NCBI RefSeq assembly: GCF_014642875.1
Contig: NZ_BMJC01000001.1
Coordinates: 353,335-417,334 of the forward strand
DNA: 64,000 bases
Reading direction: 5' to 3'
From: Puia dinghuensis
Lineage (GTDB): Bacteria > Bacteroidota > Bacteroidia > Chitinophagales > Chitinophagaceae
Below the pieces are notes generated by a model. The model was given only the letters and a program-made list of their open reading frames with translations, was not told where the DNA came from and made no database searches. Shown in pieces: positions 44,846-53,956 of this stretch (position 1 is the stretch's first letter; the number at the start of each line of letters is the position of its first letter). Made by a program: the position numbers and the translations under genes.

Positions 44846-47017
44846 ATGTTAAAAGTGTTAAAGTATATGATCAACAAGAGAAATTTACCCATCGTTCTGC
44901 TGGTTTTGGCTGGGGGCGTCTTTGTGGCTTTCAGATCGCTGGGATTGGGTGGGCAGCCGCCTACCAAGTATGAAAGGATCCTGCACACAGTGGGAGAGTA
45001 TCTCGAGAATGTACACTACAGCCCCAAGCCGATAGATGACAAATTCTCCGCAGAAGTATTTGACAAATACATCAAGGAAGTGGATGTGGAAAAGGACGTG
45101 TTCCTGCAGTCGGATATAGACGGACTGCGGAGCCGGTATGGGAACAAGATCGACGATGAGATACTGGGCACTTCGACCATCCAGTTTGTGCCGGCCGTGA
45201 CGGATATCTACAAGAAGCGGATACTCGAGACGGAAGTCATCTACAAGGACATCCTTTCCAAGCCTTTCGACTTTACCAAGGACGAGTCGTTCAATCAGAA
45301 CTATGACGAGCTGAAGTTTCCCGCGGGCGACGCCGACCGGAAGGAAGCCTGGCGCAAGCGGTTGAAATACCTCACACTTGAGCGTTATGCCGAACTGCTC
45401 GATCAGCAGGAGACCAATAAGAACAAGCCCGGGTTCGTGGCGCGCACCAATGAAGATATGGAAAAGGAGGCGCGCGACCGGAGTCTGAAGGTGATGAACC
45501 GCATCTACGAACGGTTGAAGGTGAAAGAGACCGATGACGACCGTTTCAACACTTTTGTACAGGCAATCGTCCAGTCGATGGACCCGCATACAGACTATTT
45601 CCCGCCGGTGGAGAAGCGGTATTTTGACGAGCAGATGAGTGGCCATTTCTTTGGCATCGGCGCCTCGCTTATCTATGAGGAGGGCAACATCAAGATCGGG
45701 TCGCTGATCACCGGCAGCCCGGCCTGGAAATCCGGGCAGGTAGGGGTTGGCGATATTATCCAGAAGGTGGCCCAGGGCAGCCAGGAGCCGGTGGATATGG
45801 CGGGTTATTTCACCGAAGACGCCATCAAGATCATCCGCGGCAACAAGGGCACGGAAGTCCGGCTTTGGCTGAAAAAGCCGGATGGAACGGTGAAGATCGT
45901 TTCCCTTATCCGGGATGAGATCGTCCAGGATGAACTGACCTTTGCCCGGAGCGCTATCGTCAATTCGCCCAAAGGAAAGATCGGCTATATCTATCTGCCG
46001 GAGTTCTATGCGGATTTTGATAATCCCAAGGGCAGCCGTTGCAGCATCGATGTAGCAAAAGAGATCCTCAAATTAAAGGAGCAGCATGTCGAGGGAATTG
46101 TGCTCGACCTGCGGGATAATGGCGGGGGCTCCTTATATGACGTGGTGCAGATGGCGGGTTATTTTGTCGAGCAGGGGCCCATTGTGCAAGTAAGAGACCG
46201 GGACGGCAAGCCTTCCATCATCCCCGACCACGATAAGACTGTTCTCTATGACGGACCTTTTGCCGTCATGGTCAACGAACTGAGTGCATCTGCCTCCGAG
46301 ATCTTCGCGGCCGCCATCCAGGACTATCACCGCGGCATTATCATCGGCAGCACGTCGACCTATGGCAAGGGCACGGTGCAGCGGCCTTATGGTCTGGACA
46401 AGAGTCTGGGCTTTATGGATGCCAACGGCGAACTGGGCACTCTGAAGCTGACCCTGCAGAAGTTTTACCGCATCAACGGCGGGAGCACCCAATTGCGTGG
46501 GGTAGCTTCCGATATCGTATTGCCGGATATCTATCCCGACATCTATGAATACAGCAAGATCAGGGAGAAGGATAATCCGGATGCCCTGCCCTGGGATGAG
46601 ATCCCCAAGGCCGATTATACGCCGTGGAAATATGCCTATGACGTCAATACCATCAAAGGGATGAGCGCCGAGCGGCTGAAGAGCAACAACTCCTTTGGGT
46701 TGATCCGCCAGGATGAGGAATGGCTTAGCAGCATCCAGGACAAGGTGTATCCCCTGAGCCTGAAGAAATACCAGGAAGAGCAGAAGCAGGTGAAGGCTAC
46801 GGTGAAACAGCTGCAGACGCTTAGCAAGCTGCCGGCCGGAAATGAATTGAGTGTCCAGTCGCTGCCGCAGGACGCGCATAAATATGATGAGGATAAGAAT
46901 AAGGCAGAGCGGTTTCAAAATTGGCTGAAGGATAAGAGATCAGATGTGTGGCTGGCGGAGACGGTTAATGTTGTAGATGATATGATCGCACAGAAGAATC
47001 TGGTATACAATAAATAA
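44846..47017 (+). CDS. prc: C-terminal processing protease (Prc/tail-specific protease, S41)
   Basis: 723 aa. An N-terminal hydrophobic segment (LPIVLLVLAGGVFVAFRSLG) anchors or exports it. An N-terminal helical domain precedes a PDZ domain (about 245-330, IGSLITGSPAWKSGQVGVGD). The S41 catalytic part has VLDLRDNGGGSLYDVVQMAG and the Ser motif ELSASASEIFAAAIQD (near 480-485), with catalytic Lys about 25 residues later (TYGKGTVQRPYG). A C-terminal DUF3340-like region ends the protein. Homologous to E. coli Prc, it trims periplasmic proteins from their C-termini. A shorter start at 44867 (MINKRNLP) is equally plausible. Confidence 0.95.
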   Translation: MLKVLKYMINKRNLPIVLLVLAGGVFVAFRSLGLGGQPPTKYERILHTVGEYLENVHYSPKPIDDKFSAEVFDKYIKEVDVEKDVFLQSDIDGLRSRYGNKIDDEILGTSTIQFVPAVTDIYKKRILETEVIYKDILSKPFDFTKDESFNQNYDELKFPAGDADRKEAWRKRLKYLTLERYAELLDQQETNKNKPGFVARTNEDMEKEARDRSLKVMNRIYERLKVKETDDDRFNTFVQAIVQSMDPHTDYFPPVEKRYFDEQMSGHFFGIGASLIYEEGNIKIGSLITGSPAWKSGQVGVGDIIQKVAQGSQEPVDMAGYFTEDAIKIIRGNKGTEVRLWLKKPDGTVKIVSLIRDEIVQDELTFARSAIVNSPKGKIGYIYLPEFYADFDNPKGSRCSIDVAKEILKLKEQHVEGIVLDLRDNGGGSLYDVVQMAGYFVEQGPIVQVRDRDGKPSIIPDHDKTVLYDGPFAVMVNELSASASEIFAAAIQDYHRGIIIGSTSTYGKGTVQRPYGLDKSLGFMDANGELGTLKLTLQKFYRINGGSTQLRGVASDIVLPDIYPDIYEYSKIREKDNPDALPWDEIPKADYTPWKYAYDVNTIKGMSAERLKSNNSFGLIRQDEEWLSSIQDKVYPLSLKKYQEEQKQVKATVKQLQTLSKLPAGNELSVQSLPQDAHKYDEDKNKAERFQNWLKDKRSDVWLAETVNVVDDMIAQKNLVYNK

Positions 47018-47039
47018 TCGAACTTATCTCGAATAAAAT

Positions 47040-47066
47040 GAGGGGCTCCAACGGAGCCCCTCTTAT
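47040..47066. terminator. Bidirectional terminator between prc and the MFS gene
   Basis: A perfect 10-bp stem (47040-47049/47053-47062, GAGGGGCTCC/GGAGCCCCTC) with an AAC loop and a short T-rich tail lies between convergent genes. The MFS stop is at 47063-47065, directly after the stem. Confidence 0.75.
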
Positions 47067-48205
47067 ATTTTGGAGGCGAAGAGGGCGATGACGGAGCCGA
47101 GGATGGCGATGAGGCCGAGGGAGACGCGGAGGCTGGAGATGTGGGCGATGAAGCCGATGAAGGGTGGGCCGAAGAGGAATCCCAGGTAGCCCAAGGTGGA
47201 GACGGCGGCGAGGGCGACTCCCGGGGAAAGGATCTTTGAGCGGCCGGCGGCGCTGTAGACCAGGGGGACGACGGAGGAGACCCCTGCGCCGACCATGAGA
47301 AAGCCCAGCAAGGCGGGGAGCAGCCAGGGGAACAGGATGGAAAGAAGGAGACCGGTTGCCGTCAGGGAACCGCTGATCTGGAGGATGCGTTTGACGCCCA
47401 GGCGGGTGGTGACCCAGTCACCGAAGAAGCGGCCCGAGGCCATGGTTGACATGAAGGCGGTGAGGCCGGCGCCGGCGAGCAATGCCGGGGGGTGGATCAC
47501 CTCATGAAAATAGACATTGCTCCAGTCGAACATCGTTCCTTCGCAGATCATGGAGCAGAAGGCGATGATGCCGAGGTTGATAAGCGAGCGATCGGGCCGG
47601 GCGAAGATGGGGCGGTTCTCATCGGCGGCGAGGTCGCGGGTGATGAGGTGGCCGGCCATGATGGCGACGATGATAAAGGCGAGAGCGGTGATGACAAGGA
47701 AATGCTGCCAGGGGCGCCAGCCCAGGCTGAGAAAGAGTCCGCCAATGGAGGCTCCGGAGAAGCCAGCGAGGCTCCACAGACCATGATAGGAAGCCATGAC
47801 GCTGCGGCCATAGAGGGCTTCCGTTCCGATGGCCTGGGTGTTGATGGAAATGTTGAGCATGTTGCCGGCCATACCAAAGAAGAAGAGCCCGGTGACGAGT
47901 TGCCAGACAGCGCCGGCAAAGCCCAGCAGCGGCAGGATGGAGGCGTAGAGCAGGGCCGCGCCGATGGCGACCGGTCTGCTGCCGAAGCGGTGTACCAGCC
48001 AGCCGGCGAGGGGAAGAGAGACCATGAGTCCGCAGGGGAGGGCCAGGAGCACGCCGCCAAGCGCGATATTATTGAGGTGAAGCTTCTGCTGGATGCTCGG
48101 GATGCGGGAAGCCCAGGAGGAGAAGCAAAGCCCGGCCAGGAAGAAGAAGCAGCTGACGGCAATGCGGTTCACCCGCCGGGGCGGGAGAGAGAGAAGTAGG
48201 TTCAT
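47063..48205 (-). CDS. Major facilitator superfamily transporter
   Basis: 380 aa with about 12 predicted helices. The N-terminus has the family start VNRIAVSCFFFLAGLCFSSW and the loop 2-3 motif LAGWLVHRFGSRP. The second half has a similar internal repeat (FFGDWVTTRLGVKRIL). Members of this subgroup (YbjJ-like) export or import small organic molecules; substrate unknown. The DinB-like gene ends 22 nt upstream on the same strand, so the two form a probable two-gene unit. Inner membrane. Confidence 0.92.
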   Translation of the reverse strand: MNLLLSLPPRRVNRIAVSCFFFLAGLCFSSWASRIPSIQQKLHLNNIALGGVLLALPCGLMVSLPLAGWLVHRFGSRPVAIGAALLYASILPLLGFAGAVWQLVTGLFFFGMAGNMLNISINTQAIGTEALYGRSVMASYHGLWSLAGFSGASIGGLFLSLGWRPWQHFLVITALAFIIVAIMAGHLITRDLAADENRPIFARPDRSLINLGIIAFCSMICEGTMFDWSNVYFHEVIHPPALLAGAGLTAFMSTMASGRFFGDWVTTRLGVKRILQISGSLTATGLLLSILFPWLLPALLGFLMVGAGVSSVVPLVYSAAGRSKILSPGVALAAVSTLGYLGFLFGPPFIGFIAHISSLRVSLGLIAILGSVIALFASKI

Positions 48206-48227
48206 GGATGCTGATTCAGATGAGGGC

Positions 48228-48737
48228 TCAGAGATAACGGGCTTCCAGGATGTGCATATGATGGGTGACGTGGCCGGGTATGATGAAGCCGATGGTAAAA
48301 GCGTTTAGCGGTCGTTCGTTGACCGTACCGACGAAACGCAGCTGCTCGTCCGTAAGGGCATCATAGAGATATTCGGTGGCTTCGCGAACAACGCCGAATT
48401 CTTCGAGCAGGTCTTTCCACTTGCGGGTGGCACCGCCGTCGTTAGCGGCCCACTGATTCTCGTCGAATCCGGGCAGCGGCGTAGCGTCTTTTCGCGACAG
48501 GCGAAGGGCGCGATAGGAGAAAACCCTTTCGGCGTCGATGATATGCTGAAGCATCTGGCGGATAGTCCATTTGCCCTCGGCGTAGGCGTAGTCGAATTTC
48601 TTGCGCGGGATATTCTCGACTAATTTGCGAAACTGCTTTGAGTTCTTTTTTATGGCTTCGCGGAAATCACTTTCCTTAATGAGATCGATATACGACTGGT
48701 AGAATTCGGCGGGGATAATCTCCGATTTTGGGATCAT
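48228..48737 (-). CDS. DinB-like (DinB_2) family protein
   Basis: 169 aa. The helix with WTIRQMLQHIIDAERVFSYR carries a putative metal-ligand His; HVTHHMHILEARYL near the C-terminus supplies the His pair. The four-helix fold is shared with the protein at 1966-2421, but sequence similarity by eye is low, so they are not a recent duplication. It is upstream of the MFS gene in the same unit. Function unknown; possibly a small thiol transferase. Confidence 0.88.
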   Translation of the reverse strand: MIPKSEIIPAEFYQSYIDLIKESDFREAIKKNSKQFRKLVENIPRKKFDYAYAEGKWTIRQMLQHIIDAERVFSYRALRLSRKDATPLPGFDENQWAANDGGATRKWKDLLEEFGVVREATEYLYDALTDEQLRFVGTVNERPLNAFTIGFIIPGHVTHHMHILEARYL

Positions 48738-48767
48738 TCGGTGGCGTTTGATTTAAATATAAGAAGA

Positions 48768-48820
48768 AAGCCGGGATAAACCCGGCTTCCCCCCGGCAAT
48801 TTTGCCGGCCTCTTTTTTTT
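48768..48820. terminator. Tandem hairpins ending the subtilase transcript
   Basis: Two stems lie between two minus-strand genes: 48768-48775/48781-48788 (AAGCCGGG/CCCGGCTT) and 48793-48799/48802-48808 (CCGGCAA/TTGCCGG). The first is followed on the minus strand by TTCTTCTT. The second has T8 on the plus side (48813-48820). Confidence 0.65.
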
Positions 48821-50531
48821 AATTCATTGCGTTGTGGAGGGTCGACCGCTCCGGTTTTTTCTGCTGAGGGGTGCTCAGCGTCGAGGCGAGTTTCAGCGCT
48901 TCGTAGGCGTTGATGATGCCACCGGACTTGCAGATAGCCGATAGGTTTACCATCACCGGATTGTCTTCCGTACCCGGGACCTTTACTTTTACGGGTGGGT
49001 CTATGGCTGACTTTTCGATGCAATATTTTACCTGTTGCGGGGTAAGGTTGGGATAATATTCCAGGAGGAGGGCGGCTACGCCGGTGACGACGGGGGCCGC
49101 CATGCTGGTGCCCTGGAGGTTACCATAGTTCTTGCCGCCGGGCAGGGTAGAGTAGATGCGGGTGCCGGGTGCGAAGACATCGACTTCCTTTTTGCCATAG
49201 TTGGAGAAGGAGGCCGTATAGCTTTGGAAACCGGGTTCGGCCAGGGGGTCGCTGCTGGCGCCTACGGTGATCCAGTTGGACGCGGTGTAGGTAGAATGCC
49301 GGAAGTTGGGGTTGGGGAAATTATCCGTCGTATCTACGTCGGCGTTGTCGTTGCCTGCGGCGTGAATGAGCAGGACGCCCTTGCTTTCGGCATATTTCAC
49401 CGCAGAGTCGACCCAGGGTTTTTCCGGGGAGAGATTCTTGCCAAAGCTCATGTTGATGACGCGGGCGCCGTTATCGACGGCATAGCGGATGGCGAGGGCG
49501 ATGTCCTTATCATGTTCGTCGCCGTTGGGGACGGCGCGGATCATCATGATGCGGACGTTGTCACAGATGCCTATCTGGTTCCTGCCATCGATCTTCTCCC
49601 CTGCAATAATGCCGGAGACGTGTGTCCCGTGCATAGGATCTCCGGCCATGACGTCGTTATTGCCGTAGTAGCGGTCGTTGATATTTGTTTCATCGTCCTT
49701 GACGATATCGTGCCGGTAATCATGGGGAGGGTTCTCTTTTGCAGCTGCCTTCTTTTCTTCCGCGTCCACTTGTTCGGAGAAGTCGGACAAGAAAGCTTTG
49801 TTCGTCATATCCATGATCTTGTTGGCCTTAAAGAGATAGAGGAAGACGGCCTTGGCGCTCTTGCTCTCCGAAGTACGGGTCTGGAAGGTGTCCAGGTCGT
49901 TGCCGGTGTATTCCATCTTACCCATGGCCTGCTGGAGGATGCTGTCGCTCTTGATGCAGGCGGTGAGCGCCTTGTGGAGGATAACGAGGTCGACGCCGCT
50001 TTCCGTGCCATCACCCATCACCGTGCGGCGGGCTTTTAACCACATGCGGTAGTTGCCCTTGTCATCGGGGCTGAGCGCGGCGGTGTCGAGACCGGGCGCT
50101 TCGAATTTTTCTTTGAAGGTGTAATAGACCCGGGCTTCTTCCTGCGAGTCATCCTTTACGTTTGTTCCATCCTTGCCACCGATGAAGTTCCAGCCATGGA
50201 TATCGTCGACATAACCGTTGTGATCATCGTCGATGCCGTTGCCGGGTATTTCTTTGGGGTTGGTCCAGAGGATGCCTTTGAGGTCTTCGTGAAGCGTATC
50301 CACTCCTGAGTCGATGACCGCTACGAGGACGGTCTTACTTTTCAATTTCTTTAATCTGGCAAACTCGTAGGCTTTGCTGACGCTGATACCGTAATACCCG
50401 TCTTTTTCTTTATCCAATAAATGCCATCCTTTTGGGAGTTCGGCCTTTACACTGGTTCCCTGGGCAAACATCGAAAATGGTAAGCAAACTAATAGGAAGA
50501 GGCATAACCATCCATTCCGGCTACAATTCAT
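48819..50531 (-). CDS. S8-family serine protease (subtilase) with long insertion
   Basis: 570 aa, signal peptide at 1-23 (GWLCLFLLVCLPFSMFAQ). Catalytic residues are Asp74 (AVIDSGVD), His301 (HGTHVSGIIAG) and Ser476 (GTSMAAPVVTGVA). About 227 residues separate Asp and His, against 32 in subtilisin BPN'. The insert is charged and helical (SEQVDAEEKKAAAKENPPHD). No pro-domain of the I9 type is seen, but 30-70 may replace it. It is probably periplasmic or surface. The next gene upstream on the strand is the OmpA protein, 123 nt away, so they may be separate. Confidence 0.93.
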   Translation of the reverse strand: MNCSRNGWLCLFLLVCLPFSMFAQGTSVKAELPKGWHLLDKEKDGYYGISVSKAYEFARLKKLKSKTVLVAVIDSGVDTLHEDLKGILWTNPKEIPGNGIDDDHNGYVDDIHGWNFIGGKDGTNVKDDSQEEARVYYTFKEKFEAPGLDTAALSPDDKGNYRMWLKARRTVMGDGTESGVDLVILHKALTACIKSDSILQQAMGKMEYTGNDLDTFQTRTSESKSAKAVFLYLFKANKIMDMTNKAFLSDFSEQVDAEEKKAAAKENPPHDYRHDIVKDDETNINDRYYGNNDVMAGDPMHGTHVSGIIAGEKIDGRNQIGICDNVRIMMIRAVPNGDEHDKDIALAIRYAVDNGARVINMSFGKNLSPEKPWVDSAVKYAESKGVLLIHAAGNDNADVDTTDNFPNPNFRHSTYTASNWITVGASSDPLAEPGFQSYTASFSNYGKKEVDVFAPGTRIYSTLPGGKNYGNLQGTSMAAPVVTGVAALLLEYYPNLTPQQVKYCIEKSAIDPPVKVKVPGTEDNPVMVNLSAICKSGGIINAYEALKLASTLSTPQQKKPERSTLHNAMN

Positions 50532-50654
50532 TTTTTTCTTGTTTTTAGTTTTGAGTGTGTTCTCGTTGAAACCTGTAAAATAAAGAAAACTCTTGTGCTG
50601 CTCCTGAAAAAATTACAGGAACGGCCTTATTAACATGTTAAAATTCCAACTTTT

Positions 50655-52115
50655 CTATTTCTCTATACTCAGCTTTAGTTCTACCCGCCGGTTGGCAGCC
50701 TTGCCTTCGGCGGTGTGATTATCTGCAATGGGTTTTTCCTGGCCGAATCCGACAGAAGTGAGTCGGGTTTCGGCGATGCCTTTGCGGACGAGATAGACCT
50801 TTACCGCTGCAGCCCGTCTGCGGGAAAGCAGCAGGTTATGTGCCGGTGTGCCGGAGTTGTCGGTATATCCTTCGATGGTGAGATGCCATGCGGGGTGACC
50901 AAGCAGGAGACCTGCCAATTGATCGAGCGCCACCAACGAACTATCCAGGAGTCTGTCACTGGATGGCGTGAAGTTGACGTTGTGTGCGATGAAGTTGATC
51001 TGGTCGGTCTCTTCCTTCTTTATCACAGGCACTGTATCAACGGGACAACCATGGTTCTCTATGGTGCCGGGTGTGTCGGGGCATTTATCTTCCTCGTCAT
51101 TTACGCCGTCGTGGTCGCGGTCGGGGATGGGGCAGCCATTATACCGGGCCAGGCCTGGGACGGTGGGGCATGAGTCGTGTTCGTCATCGATGCCGTCATG
51201 ATCGGTATCAGGGACGGGGCAGCCGTTGTAGCGGGCTACGCCGGGAATGGTGCGGCAGGAGTCGTGGTCGTCGTCTATGCCGTCGTGGTCGGTGTCGGGA
51301 ACAGGACAGCCGTGCCAGGCCGGCGGGCCGGGTTGCAGCGGACAAAGGTCAACCTCGTCAGGAACGCCATCCCGATCGGTATCCTTCTTGCGCTGGCTTT
51401 TGGCGGGACTTTGACTCGTGAGCCAGAAGCTCAGTGTAGCTCCTATCACCTCATGATGGAATGTTCCCGAATAAGTAGCCTGATAAAAATTGCCGAGGCC
51501 CCGGCTATAGTAGGCGCTCAGCATCACGTCGCCGATCTCGAAGCCGGCCCGGCCGTTGACGCCGTAGTCAAGTGTCTTGTAGGTATCCGGACCTTTCCCA
51601 ACAGTGACGTTGTTGGTCTGGCTGTTGTAACGGTGAGTCGAGGACGTAAGGTTTTCCGTAACGGTATTACCACTGTAGATAAAGCTGACATAGGGACCGG
51701 CGCTGATGAAGAAGAAGTTGCGGCGGTTGGCGGTGAGCGGGAACTTATACGTGAGATTCAGCGGGATCTCCATATAAGAGAGGTTTAGCGTCTGCTTGTT
51801 ATAGATGGTGTCGGTGATGCTGGCGGTGATTGAGTCGTTGTTCTTGTTATAGACGCGGCCCTTGGTGATGTAGCTGAAGGCCGGTTGGAAGAAGAGGCCC
51901 GAACGACCGATGGGTACCTCGACGATGATGCCGAGCTGAAAGCCCGAGCGGGAGCCGTTGAAGGGCTTCGTCGTGGTATCCCATCCAGGCAGGTGATTGG
52001 TTTCCAGCACTTTAGAAGAATGTAGGCCGCCGAATATACCCAGTTTTACCTGCGCTTGCAGGGAGCAGCGGGAGATGACAGCCAATAATAACAAAAGGAG
52101 TACCCATTTTTTCAT
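50655..52115 (-). CDS. OmpA-family protein with N-terminal barrel and thrombospondin-3 repeats
   Basis: 486 aa. Signal peptide at 1-22, then an eight-strand-like outer-membrane barrel (PorT/OMP_b-brl type, about 24-235). Four Ca-binding TSP3 units follow (245-358), of which three are near-identical 29-residue copies (272-300, 301-329, 330-358; DTDHDGIDDEHDSC). The C-terminal OmpA domain (about 370-486) has peptidoglycan-binding GYTDNSG and LLLSRRRAAAVKVYL, ending ANRRVELKL. It would tie the outer membrane to the cell wall. The domain is complete, unlike the shortened one in the RHS tip. Confidence 0.93.
   Translation of the reverse strand: MKKWVLLLLLLAVISRCSLQAQVKLGIFGGLHSSKVLETNHLPGWDTTTKPFNGSRSGFQLGIIVEVPIGRSGLFFQPAFSYITKGRVYNKNNDSITASITDTIYNKQTLNLSYMEIPLNLTYKFPLTANRRNFFFISAGPYVSFIYSGNTVTENLTSSTHRYNSQTNNVTVGKGPDTYKTLDYGVNGRAGFEIGDVMLSAYYSRGLGNFYQATYSGTFHHEVIGATLSFWLTSQSPAKSQRKKDTDRDGVPDEVDLCPLQPGPPAWHGCPVPDTDHDGIDDDHDSCRTIPGVARYNGCPVPDTDHDGIDDEHDSCPTVPGLARYNGCPIPDRDHDGVNDEEDKCPDTPGTIENHGCPVDTVPVIKKEETDQINFIAHNVNFTPSSDRLLDSSLVALDQLAGLLLGHPAWHLTIEGYTDNSGTPAHNLLLSRRRAAAVKVYLVRKGIAETRLTSVGFGQEKPIADNHTAEGKAANRRVELKLSIEK
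51042..51302 (-). repeat. Three tandem 87-bp repeats (TSP3 units)
   Basis: Three copies of an 87-bp unit encode 29-residue thrombospondin-3 repeats of the OmpA-family gene, each with a DxDxDGxxD calcium motif. Copies 1 and 2 are nearly identical; copy 3 is diverged. Confidence 0.8.
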
Positions 52116-52182
52116 AACAGCGGATAGCTGAATAAACGCGTAATCCGGCGGATTATTTTACAGCTATGGGTTGGGCAACTCC

Positions 52183-53706
52183 TTAGAGGTTGAATTTTAT
52201 TCCTTGAGCCAGAGGTAATTGAGTTGAGTAGTTGATAGTATTGGTTTGGCGGCGCATATAGGCCTTCCAGGCATCGCTGCCGCTTTCACGGCCGCCGCCG
52301 GTCTCTTTTTCCCCGCCAAAGGCGCCACCGATCTCGGCGCCGCTGGTGCCGATGTTGACGTTGGCGATGCCGCAGTCGCTACCCGCGACGGAGAGGAATT
52401 GCTCTGCTTCGCGGAGGTTGAGGGTCATGATGGAGGAAGAGAGGCCTTGGGGGACTCCGTTCTGGATGGCGATGGCTTCATCGAGGGTTTTGTATCGCAG
52501 CAGATAGAGGATGGGGGCGAAGGTCTCCTGGGCGACGATGGGGTAGGCGGGGTCTGCTTCGGCGATGCAGGGCCGGACATAGCAACCGCTTTCGAAACCG
52601 TCGCCGGCGAGCACCTCTCCTTCGACGAGGAAGCGGCATCCCTGTTGTTTACCCGCGGCGATGGCCATCTGGTAGGCTTTTACGGCGTCGGTGTCGATGA
52701 GGGGGCCGACGTGGTTTTGCTCATTGAGGGGATCGCCGATGCTCAATTGTCCATAAGCCGCTGTGAGTTTGTCTTTTACGCTATCGTAGACGGCATCGTG
52801 GATGATGAGGCGGCGGGTGGTGGTGCAGCGTTGGCCGGCTGTCCCGACGGCGCCGAAAACGGCCCCGGGAATGGCGATGTTGAGGTCGGCGTCGGCTGAT
52901 ATGATGATAGCGTTGTTACCGCCTAATTCCAGAAGGGACTTGCCAAGACGGGATGCTACGGCCGTGCCTACGGCTTTGCCCATTCGGGTTGAGCCGGTGG
53001 CGGAAATGAGTGGGATACGGGTGTCCGCGGCCAGCCATTCGCCAATCTCACGGTCTCCCGTGACCAGGCCGCAAACGCCTTCGGGAACGTTATTAGCCTT
53101 GAAAACGGCGGCTACGATATGCTGGCAGGCCAGGGCGCAGAGCGGGGTCTTTTCGGAGGGTTTCCAGACGCAGGTGTTGCCGCAGACCCAGGCTATCATG
53201 CTGTTCCAGCTCCAGACGGCGACGGGGAAGTTGAAGGCGGAGATGATGCCTACAACCCCCAGGGGGTGCCATTGCTCGTACATGCGGTGGGCAGGGCGTT
53301 CGCTATGCATAGTGAGGCCGTTCAATTGCCGGGACAGGCCGACGGCCAGATCGCAGATATCGATCATTTCCTGTACTTCTCCAAGGCCTTCCTGGAGGCT
53401 TTTGCCCATTTCGTAGGAGACGAGGCGGCCCAGGGCCTGCTTGTTCTGGCGGAGGGCTTCGCCGATCTGCCGGACGACCTCTCCCCGGCGGGGAGAGGGC
53501 CAGGTGCGCCATTCGATGAAGGCCTGGCGGGCGGCAGTGATGACGGCCTCATATCCTGCTTTGTCGGTTGCTGTGACGGTGGCGATACGTTTGCCATCCA
53601 CGGGAGAAAAGGAGGCGATGGCGGGGGCGCCGGATGGGAGCCATTTCCCGCCGGTGGAAGTGCCGGCATTTTCCGGACCGATATTCAGTTGTTGGAGGAA
53701 TTCCAT
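52183..53706 (-). CDS. Aldehyde dehydrogenase, ALDH7-like
   Basis: 507 aa from the ATG at 53706; the frame extends to 53754 but that part is unlike the family. NAD-binding FNFPVAVWSWN and ELGGNNAIII (general-base Glu) precede the nucleophile Cys in GTAGQRCTTTRRL. The C-terminus has the ALDH7 features FGGEKETGGGRESGSDAWKA. Relatives oxidise alpha-aminoadipate semialdehyde (lysine breakdown) or related semialdehydes; the exact substrate is not certain. A terminator-like hairpin sits 12 nt upstream of the start (separate entry). Cytosolic. Confidence 0.94.
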   Translation of the reverse strand: MEFLQQLNIGPENAGTSTGGKWLPSGAPAIASFSPVDGKRIATVTATDKAGYEAVITAARQAFIEWRTWPSPRRGEVVRQIGEALRQNKQALGRLVSYEMGKSLQEGLGEVQEMIDICDLAVGLSRQLNGLTMHSERPAHRMYEQWHPLGVVGIISAFNFPVAVWSWNSMIAWVCGNTCVWKPSEKTPLCALACQHIVAAVFKANNVPEGVCGLVTGDREIGEWLAADTRIPLISATGSTRMGKAVGTAVASRLGKSLLELGGNNAIIISADADLNIAIPGAVFGAVGTAGQRCTTTRRLIIHDAVYDSVKDKLTAAYGQLSIGDPLNEQNHVGPLIDTDAVKAYQMAIAAGKQQGCRFLVEGEVLAGDGFESGCYVRPCIAEADPAYPIVAQETFAPILYLLRYKTLDEAIAIQNGVPQGLSSSIMTLNLREAEQFLSVAGSDCGIANVNIGTSGAEIGGAFGGEKETGGGRESGSDAWKAYMRRQTNTINYSTQLPLAQGIKFNL

Positions 53707-53717
53707 AGTCTTGATAT

Positions 53718-53752
53718 AAAAAAAGATGCTTGCGACCTTGAGGATCGCAAGC
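53718..53752 (-). promoter_or_regulatory. Hairpin plus T-run in the ALDH leader: attenuator or terminator
   Basis: On the minus strand a stem-loop (53752-53728: GCTTGCGA paired with TCGCAAGC, plus two inner G-C pairs and one bulge) is followed, after ATC, by seven T at 53724-53718. The ATG of the aldehyde dehydrogenase begins 11 nt further on, at 53706. It has the form of an intrinsic terminator. It could end the LytTR operon 205 nt upstream or control the dehydrogenase by attenuation. Confidence 0.5.
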
Positions 53753-53809
53753 AAACTTAGGAAAAACTAACCACTAACCAGTGGCCTCAACCTTAACTTA
53801 AAATCTACT

Positions 53810-53917
53810 ATGAAAAAACTGGTCCTATGCCGGTATCTACCTTACCGGCACTATAGAATACGTAAAAGGCCTATCGAAGGTTGCGTGGCGCGGGATGGAC
53901 GGGGCAACTATCGGTAA
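53810..53917 (+). other. Leader-like sequence with a 35-codon frame
   Basis: The + strand reads CTTAACTTAAAATCTACT followed by ATGAAAAAACTG, a leader-plus-start style common before exported proteins of Chitinophagaceae (from memory, not checked). The frame starts MKKLVLCRYLPYRHYRIR and stops after 35 residues, without a signal-peptide core. It is probably a remnant of a lost gene's 5' end. Confidence 0.25.
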
Positions 53918-53956
53918 AATGGTGAAAATAAGGGGTAAACGGGCGTCTTGCCGCGC

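Noticed and set aside
51042-51302. Possible CRISPR-like repeat array
   Set aside because: The three 87-bp repeats are contiguous, lack spacers and encode calcium-binding TSP3 units in frame.
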